From: Clarkia xantiana subsp. parviflora
Lineage: Eukaryota; Streptophyta; Magnoliopsida; Myrtales; Onagraceae
Direction of reading: 5' to 3'
DNA: 64,000 nt
Assembly: GCA_036873135.1 (NCBI GenBank)
Contig: JAPTYO010000009.1
Location: 25,937,756 to 26,001,755 of the forward strand
A program made the position numbers and the translations under genes. Positions 56,909-64,000 of this stretch are shown here, piece after piece. The notes beneath the pieces were generated by a model. That model ran no database searches, was not told the origin of the DNA, and was given only the letters and a program-made list of their open reading frames with translations. Numbering within the stretch: position 1 is the stretch's first letter; each line of letters begins with the position of its first letter.

Positions 56909-56942
<34 letters not shown>

Positions 56943-56967
56943 CTGGCCAAACCATAAAACAGAGTTT
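56900..56967 (-). mobile_element. minimal retroposon: poly-A tail with flanking direct repeat
   Basis: CCATAAAACAGAGTTT occurs at 56900-56915 and again at 56952-56967. Between the copies lie a T run of about 30 and CTGGCCAAA. On the minus strand this is a few bases of element body plus a poly-A tail between target duplications. It fits an extremely 5'-truncated LINE/SINE-type insertion or aborted target-primed reverse transcription. Confidence 0.5.
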
Positions 56968-57639
56968 GGTAGTTCAAAGACACACATGTGAAGAAGGAAA
57001 GGAGGAATCTTGTAAGAATCCTAAGATTCCCGATTTGCGGGGATTCTTAATTTTCATTAAAGAATAGCTGCTATCTAGTCATTGGTAAATGAGGGTTCTA
57101 TTCTATCACAGAAATGGAAAATCCGTCCAATAGTGAGACAGATAGAATCTTCATAACCTCCTGAATCTGCAGTTGTGGCCCAATCAAGCAGGGTGTGCCG
57201 ATTTGAGGAAAAAAGAAATATAGATAGACCTATCAACAATTTAATTTAATTTTATTATGCGGTGTAAAGTTGATTAATCGAGTTCACCCCCGCTAGAGAT
57301 ACATGTCTTCTTAGTTCTTAGGAGAGTTTTAATTTTAACGTTCTAGTTCGAAATTACAGTATTATTATGGTATAATATATGGGGTCTTATCTATTATTAA
57401 ATATATATTAGCTAGGGATAAAGTAATGTTAATAGTTATGGGTGTAAGAGGTATTAGGATTAGTAGTTTTATATTAGTGAGGTAAGAAAGATGAATGTAA
57501 TAACTAAGAATGATAGAAATTGATATATTGTCCGTATATGTATTGATGGATATGCCCCCAATTTGGATCCATTTTAGTTCAGATTGTATTATTACGATAA
57601 CCCACACACGATTGTAAATTGAAATATTGACCCGAACAC

Positions 57640-58286
57640 ACCACCCGCAACGGAGAACGGTCCGGACGAAAAAAACACCCGCCCGGACCGTAGCTGGTCT
57701 AATCTCCCCTAGAGGAGATCGGACCAGCTGTCCGACCTCAGGTCTCTGAGATCGGACTATTTGGTCCGATCTCAAAGTCCTCGGTACCATCCGGACGACG
57801 TAATATGCCTGACTAAAGGGTGTACGTGACGTCCGGGAGACAGTCGTCCGGGTTATGCCTCGCTGAGACCCGGCATCATGTTACACATCCGACTCTTACA
57901 CAATACCACAAACTCTCTCATGCTTACAAAGGTTTAGACCCTTCATTATCCATTAATAAAGCATGTTTAGGGGTTAACGACGTCATTAACCGTCTTAATA
58001 TCCATTAATGCCTATATATACTGCTCAATTTCTTCTCATTTGATACTAGCTGATTTCTTGCACATTTGAGCTCTGTCTTCTCTCTAGTTTCTCTCTCTAG
58101 AATACTGTACTAATTTAATCATCGGAGAGGGTTCGCCGGTTCCACCCCCGGTTACCCCTCGTGCAGGTCAGCGAAGGAGCGGATTACGGAAAGAGTGGAA
58201 TGGAACAGATTGGAAGACAAGAGAATTTCACACGTGGGATAAACATCCGGGTTGACATCCAGTTGCCCCGACGTACTGTCCTAACA
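57640..58286 (+). repeat. LTR of a deleted Tat-like element (left end unresolved)
   Basis: The right end CTGTCCTAACA is followed one base later by a PBS variant (58288-58304), so a 5' LTR ends at 58286. The left end cannot be placed. CGGAGAGGGTTCGCCGGTTC near 58123 parallels CGGAGAGGGATTCTGGGTCA near the end of the Tat LTR. An imperfect hairpin GAGATCGGAC...GTCCGATCTC lies at about 57747-57772. Confidence 0.55.
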
Positions 58287-58287
58287 C

Positions 58288-58304
58288 TTGGCGTCGTCCG
58301 TGGG
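58288..58304 (+). other. PBS variant of the deleted Tat-like element
   Basis: TTGGCGTCGTCCGTGGG differs from the Tat site TTGGCGCCGTCTGTGGG by two bases. Confidence 0.7.
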
Positions 58305-58306
58305 TT

Positions 58307-59173
58307 TTGAACAAAACAAACATAAATATCACGAGACAGACGACAAACACATACGTCATCCATAGGGGATTCGGAGCAGGCGGTGAGGCATCAAATACAA
58401 AAGAAGCATACATGGCCGAAAAGGAAAACAAGATGATCCAGAGCAAATACATGAAAAAGACAAGAGAAGACATCCAATCCTCAAGAAAAGACATGGAACA
58501 CGTATCACACCCACACAACGACGCTCTGGTCATAACAATGAAGATCAATAACAGGGACATTGGCCGAATCCTAGAGGATGGAGGAAGTTCAGCCAGTATC
58601 ATAACCAAAAAAGTAATTGACACCTTAGGCGTACGACCAAAGGACATAAAACCAGTGCACTCTCCCCTCATAGGTTTCTTAGGAGAGGCAAGTTATTCGA
58701 CTGGAACAATTGCACTACCTGTGAACTTGGGGACAGATGAGAAACAATTGTGAATTGATGTTCCTTTCCTAGTGGTGGAATGCATGGATGGATACTATGG
58801 CATTTTGGGTATCACCACAATCAACAAGGGGGGCATAGTACCATCGATACCCTACCAAAAAATGAAGTTCCCCACAAGCACAGGAATTGGGGAGGTTAAA
58901 GGCGATCAGAAAATGGCAAGGGAATGCTACATGATAGTGCTCAAGAAGGAGGAAAAAATGGACAAAGAGATTATGTCAATAGATGAAGACCCAAGAGAGG
59001 AACATAGCAGACCTACACCTATGGAAGAACTAAAAGATGTGCAAGTTGACGAGCCAGACAGGAAAGTGAAAATCGGGGTTTCATTAACAAAAGAGGAGGA
59101 GTCACAAATAACGTCGCTTCTAAGGGAGTACAAAGACTTATATGCATGGTCACAAGTAACATGCCTGGGATAT
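58307..59173 (+). pseudogene. Tat-like remnant: protease region only
   Basis: Directly after the PBS the frame encodes a short basic segment and then the protease region (NDALVITMKINNRDIGRILE, DGGSSASIITKKV). After an in-frame stop at about 58751 it continues with VVECMDGYYGILGITTIN and KMKFPTSTGIGEVKGDQKMA. These parallel LVVTLDVDG...IDGGSSSDILF and KMKFPPDNGVGEVKGDQVAS of the full Tat element. Gag is missing between the PBS and protease. The match ends at YKDLYAWS plus a frame-shifted NMPGI, where a different LTR begins at 59174. There is no real ATG. Confidence 0.85.
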
Positions 59174-59319
59174 TGTAAACACTCGATTTTGACCCGGACA
59201 TAACGTCGTTAACATGACGCGTCATTTCCAGATGTGTCACGTCACGAAGTCTCCAAAAATGCTCATGTGCATATTAGAGTAAATATATATATATTTTTTT
59301 AATATCTCGGATATATTCG

Positions 59320-59321
<2 letters not shown>

Positions 59322-59383
<62 letters not shown>
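59322..59383. repeat. (TA)n microsatellite
   Basis: About 31 TA units within the LTR-like segment. Confidence 0.95.
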
Positions 59384-59386
<3 letters not shown>

Positions 59387-59610
59387 ATAGTTATTTATCT
59401 GTAAGATAATTATCTATAAGTATTATCTCCTATATATTTATCCGTACGAATTTATCTGTCAGTTATTTTATCATTTTAATATTCAAGAGATCTTATTTGT
59501 AATCCAGGCTATAAATAGAGGTCCAGTTCTACATGTAAAACACACAAAGAAAATCACAATAGCAATAATACATCACTTTCTCGGGGTCCGTGCGATTTTT
59601 GTCTCCTAGT

Positions 59611-59964
59611 CAGTGTTATCAGGACCGGACCGGCCATCGGACCGGCAAGGCCACCGGTTCCCGGTTCGCCGGTCCGAACCCGGTCCGATCCCGGTTCAGT
59701 TACATAGTGGTTCTTCACTAAAACCGGTCGGTTCGCTCTTAAACCGGCCGGTTCTCTTTAAAAATAGACCGGTTCACTAATATAAATTACTAACTCGGTA
59801 AAAACCGGCCGGTTCGCTTAAAAAACCGGCCGGTTCGATATAAAACCGCTATCGAACCGGGTTCAGTAACATTGTCCGGAAATGACTGAACCGGACCGGG
59901 AGGACCTCCGGTTCCGGTCCGAACCCGGTTAGACCGCCGGTCCGGTCCGGTTCTGATAACATTG
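59611..59964. mobile_element. hAT-type MITE, CCGG-rich (354 bp)
   Basis: The ends CAGTGTTATCAGGACCGGAC and, on the other strand, CAATGTTATCAGAACCGGAC are imperfect TIRs. The 8-bp TSD CTCCTAGT is perfect (59603-59610 and 59965-59972). An 8-bp TSD with CAGTG-type ends is the hAT signature. The interior repeats AACCGGCCGGTTC palindromes separated by A+T-rich spacers. It has no coding capacity. Confidence 0.88.
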
Positions 59965-60172
59965 CTCCTAGTGCAAAACTTTTTTTTTTGCTGTCTTCCA
60001 AGTTCCCGCCGTAGATCCCTCCTCTGGCCACCTCCGGCGTCCCGCAGCCAGACCAGGCCACCGCATCGGCATCTCTCTCTCTCTCTGTTTTTCCGAAGAC
60101 GCACCCCGACTGGACCGCCGCTCTGTCCACCTCGGCTCTGCTTCCGCCATCGCCGTCTTGCGCCACCCCGGG

Positions 60173-60772
60173 TGTTAGCATATGGTGACGTGGCGCCGTA
60201 ATTGGTAGCCCGTTAATATATGTGGTTACCTAAGATAATTAGGTAAATGTCACATTAGAGGTAATTGGGCCAGACCCAATTCCCATGTGACATGGGAGGC
60301 CCAAAATTGGGCCACCCACCCACATCATAGGTCGGCCGAAACCCTAATAGTAGGGAGGAGGATTTTCTCCTCCTCCCACTATATAAGGAGGTCTTGGGGT
60401 CACTCCCAAAACACACCTTGATCACAACTCCTCCTAAGTTGTAATTTGAGAGAAATCCCTTTCTCTCTACAAGCATATTTCGGCCGGCCCCCTAACTACA
60501 CCATTAGTGTGCCAAATTGCTTCCGAACATTCAGTCCGAGGTTTTGTCCCCGTTGAAGAATCGATCAGAGGATTTGCTGTGGAGCTTATACCGTGTAAGA
60601 CTTCTTCTCACGAAGAACTTGTACGGGTTCCGACCGGAGGATCAGAACTCCCTCCACAACGTTCTTGGGCAGGAAAGCTATTGAGGTATGTGTACATTAT
60701 TCCGCCGCGTAATTAGATTACTTACAAGTACACGTTTAGCATTCCGTAGTATTACGTCCCCGTAATCCAACA
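60173..60772 (+). repeat. copia element D 5' LTR (600 bp)
   Basis: It starts TGTTAGCATATGGTGACG and ends CGTAATCCAACA and is followed by the PBS. It is related to the LTRs of elements A and C. The hairpin GGAGGAG-GATTTT-CTCCTCC precedes the TATA box ACTATATAAGG near 60380-60395. Confidence 0.9.
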
Positions 60773-60773
60773 G

Positions 60774-60785
60774 TGGTATCAGAGC
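60774..60785 (+). other. primer binding site of copia D
   Basis: TGGTATCAGAGC starts one base after the LTR and matches the initiator tRNA-Met site. Confidence 0.92.
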
Positions 60786-61400
60786 TTGTGTTAGGAGTTC
60801 TTGAAATTTTGATAAACTGATGTTCTTGAAAATTTTATAAAAACCGAAATTTTTATGATGAACACCATGAGTAATCCGGATTTTTAAACAAACTTCATAT
60901 GTTTGATCTTTAAAAACTTAAAATTTTCGGAATTTACATGTTTTTATAGATCAAAATCGAAAATTCATGTTTAAATTTGAGTTTGATGTTCATGATCTTC
61001 AAGAACACGATAAGTTTTATCAAGAACAATATTTGGATTCATGATCATAGTAGTGATTGATCTTAAAATTTGACAGTTTTTCCAATTTTAGGTGTTATGG
61101 CCGAAACTCTAGGTGAATTATTAGGTAAATTTTTTAATTTCTTGGGGGTGCAAGTAAGTAAAATTCGGCCGTCCTAGCATGGTGGATATATTTGTTACCA
61201 TATTTTAATTTTATTAAAAGGAGACAAATATCTATAAATTGGAAATATAAGGAAAGATTCACATTATATATTAAAATATATAAACTATCAATATATTTAG
61301 CTAAAATATAGTAATAAAGATATATTGATAGGATTTAGTTACTTAAAAGGATTAAGAAAAATATTGTCAACATATATTTTAATCCCTAAAGATATATTTG

Positions 61401-61406
<6 letters not shown>

Positions 61407-61452
<46 letters not shown>

Positions 61453-61473
61453 ATGTGTGTGCGTGTGTGTGTG
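61407..61473. repeat. (AT)n-(GT)n compound microsatellite
   Basis: About 17 AT units are followed by interrupted GT units. Confidence 0.93.
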
Positions 61474-61574
61474 GCCGAAATTATGGATATATATGTTTAT
61501 ATTGTTAATTGATTTACATCTTCTAGATAAAATCTTGACAATATTTATATATATGTTATTTAATTATTGTGCCG

Positions 61575-61577
<3 letters not shown>

Positions 61578-61644
<67 letters not shown>
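61578..61644. repeat. (TA)n microsatellite
   Basis: About 33 TA units. Confidence 0.95.
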
Positions 61645-61647
<3 letters not shown>

Positions 61648-62977
61648 ATATTGGAAATTATTTTAAATAATTAATATTTCTTGGTGGCTAAGTTACGTTT
61701 TTAGTGGATTTTAAAACCCTACTTAGCACACAAGATATATTTCGGCTGAACCCTATGAGTTTATTGGGCCGGTCCAATTTGCAAAACCGGAACGGGTTAA
61801 ACCAATCCGGGTTTTTCTTAATCGGGTCGACCTAGTCAGGTCGGGTCGGACCAAAGTAACTAAGTGAATCTAAACCGAACCGGTTTCGAGTGATGAACCG
61901 AACCACAATCTTATTTTATTGAACCGTTTCGGACCAAACCGGATTTTTAAAATCGGACTGACTCAGACCGGATTTTAAATTGGACCGAACAAAATTTTAA
62001 AATTTTTCAGAAATTTTAAATGTTCAATAAAATAGGATCTCAAATTTTAAATCCAAAAAGTTCTCGAACTTTAAAAAGTTAACCTAAACAGTGCTCTTAG
62101 GGTTTACGTTTTAACACGTTTTCGGATAAAAACCCTAATACCTGGTTACGATTATGGGGAGGGATCACGGAAATGCATGTTTTTTGGACTGGATTAAATT
62201 AGTGGGCTGAATTGCAATTGTTTACTTTCTGCAAAATATATATATTAGAACTGTCGTCTTGACCTAGTCAAGCTAGCTGTATAATATATTGTGAGCATTG
62301 AGCTCTAAGATTTAAATATATGGTTTGCGCAATAGGATAGACATGCTATGCTGATTGAAAGTGCCTAGAATCCAGGTCTAGATATTTTGCATAATAAGAT
62401 TGTAAGCATGAATTGCAAATCAGCCCCTAATATTTTCAAAAACGTTTTTAAAACTGAAAATACCAGTCGCCAATTATGCATGACGTATGCGGAAGTTGCA
62501 TGTTTTGACACGTATGCTAGAATGTTCGTGAATGAAAGCATGTGGTAATTTACTTTAAGTAGAATTATGTATGCTAAGGAATATTAGACGCGTGACGCGT
62601 AAACATGTTGTTTTGGTTTGTTCGATGTTTATGGCGTGGTATAACATTATGCATGCGTAAATTATCGGATAATTTTAAAAAATCAAAAAGGGCCATAGGA
62701 AAGCCAAGATCGGGTATGCTTATTTGGAAATTCCCGTTCCGGTAATTTGCAATATAATAACCATTTTCAAAAGACTGATCTATTGGATTGAAGACGACAA
62801 TAGTGTGAACTCTTTCACAACACCCCATTCCCTCGGTTTACTGGCGGTCGGTTTGGTTTAGTGACTGAATGATCACTATTCGTCGTATTCCATCTTAATA
62901 GATAATCTGATGTTTGCAATTCTGTCAAAATGTTATTGTCTCCCTAACTTAGCATAATTATAATTGTAATAGTTCTA

Positions 62978-63624
62978 ATGGCTGGGTCGGTACGCTTTTA
63001 TAAACCATGCAATCTGGATGGTATGGATTACGAAGCGTGGAGTGAGATGGTAAGAGAACATCTACACACGGCTGTATCATGACTATAAGAGAGAAAATGT
63101 TGGTACCGCCAGACCACACCCTAGTTCCCAGAATAGGGAACATAGGCTTGGGAGATAAGAAAGCTTGCAAGGTGATATTGGCATCCTTGGATAAAGAGGT
63201 TGCAGAGGACTTCACGCTCAATTATTCTGCTGTTCAGCTTTGGGCTGCCCTTAAACTCCGTTTTGGTAGTGGAAAGGCAGCCAAAGTAAGAAAAGTAATA
63301 ATAGATTATTATGACCTACTTTCAAACAACACCAGAGTAAAACATGTGTGTAACCGAAGGATCGAAAGATCCAATTGGAGAAAGATAATCAATATCGCAC
63401 AGGGATATTCGATATCATGGTTTGCTGACGATAATGGACTAGGATACTTAATTGATTCAGTTAAGTACTCCATGTTCCTATTCAAGAAAAGCAACCAAAG
63501 GAGACTGAAAAGTTCCCATGTGCGCCACCGCAAGAGGACTAAGGAAATAGCAGAGGAAACAGTATCGAATTGGTCCTCAAACGAGATCCGTAGTATGACA
63601 AATACTACTGATGAAGTACTGTAA
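62978..63624 (+). pseudogene. copia D gag, degenerate
   Basis: The ATG at 62978 gives MAGSVRFYKPCNLDGMDYEA, the typical start of a copia gag (FYKPxxLDGxDYExW). The frame fails near 63078. A second frame (63079-63624) encodes LGDKKACKVILASLDKEVAE and AVQLWAALKLRFGSG, matching the copia gag helical region, then decays. No zinc knuckle was seen. Confidence 0.65.
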
Positions 63625-64000
63625 AAGGTACGCCTCATTTGCCACATATATGAAACTGTTAAACGTTTTATATCGCTAAGTCTACTGATATGATTCACTT
63701 GTGAATTTCTTTCAGGGACGTTGGTGAAGATGGCTGGAGTTTTCCTTTTCGACTTTACTTTTCCTTTACCTCTAAAAGCTTTGTAATGTATCTCAGTGTA
63801 GTATCAATGTCTACAAGTTCTCTTATTATCAATAAATGTTTATGTTTAGTTGATGATGATTCGGAATTGTTGAATAAAGTAGTAACCATTCAGTTCATGA
63901 TTTGGCCTACTTATAAAAATTAATCGACCCGATTAAACGAGACCGATCCTAAACAAATAACTAATCTTTGAACCCTCCAGTAAAACGGTTGGATCAAATA
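63625..64000 (+). other. unassigned DNA at the window end
   Basis: No copia coding sequence is visible. An acceptor-like TTTCTTTCAG at 63706-63715 and AATAAA at 63832 suggest transcribed sequence, perhaps an intron and 3' end. I cannot assign it. Confidence 0.3.

Larger units (their letters stand above)
53841..57600. other. A+T-rich intergenic DNA
   Basis: I could support no gene in 3.7 kb. It contains an (AAT)n microsatellite, a very short retroposon-like insertion at 56900-56967, and (TA)n runs near 54925 and 56860. Confidence 0.55.
59174..60172 (+). repeat. LTR-like segment of another gypsy family, split by a MITE
   Basis: It starts TGTAAACACTCGATTTTGACC, like the segment at 4488. It contains a long (TA)n tract (59322-59383), a TATA box in GGCTATAAATAGAGG near 59508, and then a C+T-rich stretch. 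The hAT-type MITE sits at 59611-59964. The right end is unresolved, and the C-rich DNA from 59990 to 60172 is unassigned. Confidence 0.45.
60786..62977 (+). other. long leader of copia D with simple repeats
   Basis: It is non-coding. It contains (AT)n-(GT)n at 61407-61473 and (TA)n at 61578-61644. A stretch with repeated AACCGG/ACCGGATTT motifs lies at about 61780-61990. At 2.2 kb it is long for a copia leader, so an undetected insertion is possible. Confidence 0.55.
60173..64000 (+). mobile_element. Ty1/copia element D (3' part outside window)
   Basis: The 5' LTR, PBS, a 2.2-kb leader and a degenerate gag are present. The element continues past the end of the window, or is interrupted, since pol is not reached by 64000. 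Confidence 0.75.

Noticed and set aside
57365..57790. Minus-strand frame of 141 codons
   Set aside because: It straddles A+T-rich spacer and LTR-like DNA, with no domain.
59790..60181. Minus-strand Arg-rich frames near the hAT MITE
   Set aside because: They run through the CCGG-repeat MITE and a C+T-rich unassigned stretch, with no domain or start support.
61325..61666. 113-codon frame with Ile-Tyr and Val-Cys runs
   Set aside because: It is a translation of (AT)n and (GT)n microsatellites in the copia D leader.

Overview
This window is plant nuclear DNA, most likely from a eudicot with a repeat-rich genome. The reasons are plant-type Ty1/copia and Ty3/gypsy (Tat-type) LTR retrotransposons, Mutator-like elements (MULEs) that carry a plant mobile domain gene, a plant PLAT-domain gene, A+T-rich spacers and many (TA)n tracts. 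I could not name the species. About four fifths of the window is transposable-element DNA. The only convincing intact host gene is a secreted PLAT/LH2-domain protein at 13511-14077 (minus strand). A CK2 regulatory-subunit exon remnant lies near 31372-31485, and an orphan exon-like segment at 4943-5162.

Layout, left to right. 1-3441: 3' half of a decayed copia element (A) ending in its 3' LTR. 3442-4891: 3' end of a gypsy-type element with nine roughly 89-bp tandem repeats followed by an LTR. 5190-6176 and 6930-7679: two foldback non-autonomous MULEs, each with a perfect 9-bp target-site duplication (TSD). 8324-13122: a minus-strand copia element (B) with very short LTRs and unusual TA...TA termini. 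It lies 3' of the PLAT gene. 15924-30611: a non-autonomous gypsy-derived element on the minus strand, with six LTRs alternating with five short internal regions inside one 5-bp TSD. A defective MULE (MULE-1, 16511-21863) and a copia element (C, 24475-29168) are nested inside it.

31688-40254: MULE-2, a complete-looking Mutator element. It has an intact 788-aa transposase (33438-35804) and a convergent five-exon plant mobile domain (PMD) gene that reads as 669 aa once spliced (36625-39834). The layout resembles mudrA/mudrB of maize MuDR, with PMD in the mudrB position. Its terminal inverted repeats are built as strings of perfect hairpins. In the left TIR the innermost hairpin holds the TATA box. 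MULE-1 has the same architecture in different sequence, so the two look like diverged members of one lineage. 42565-53835: a full-length Tat-type gypsy element with 745-bp LTRs, gag, pol with two RNase H domains, and a multi-exon antisense gene. About 57600-64000: a deleted Tat remnant, another LTR containing a CCGG-rich hAT-type MITE, and the 5' end of a fourth copia element (D) that runs off the window.

The features most worth attention are the hairpin-string TIRs with a PMD accessory gene and the six-LTR nested element. All boundaries come from reading TSDs, LTR ends, PBS and splice sites by eye. No database search was run.
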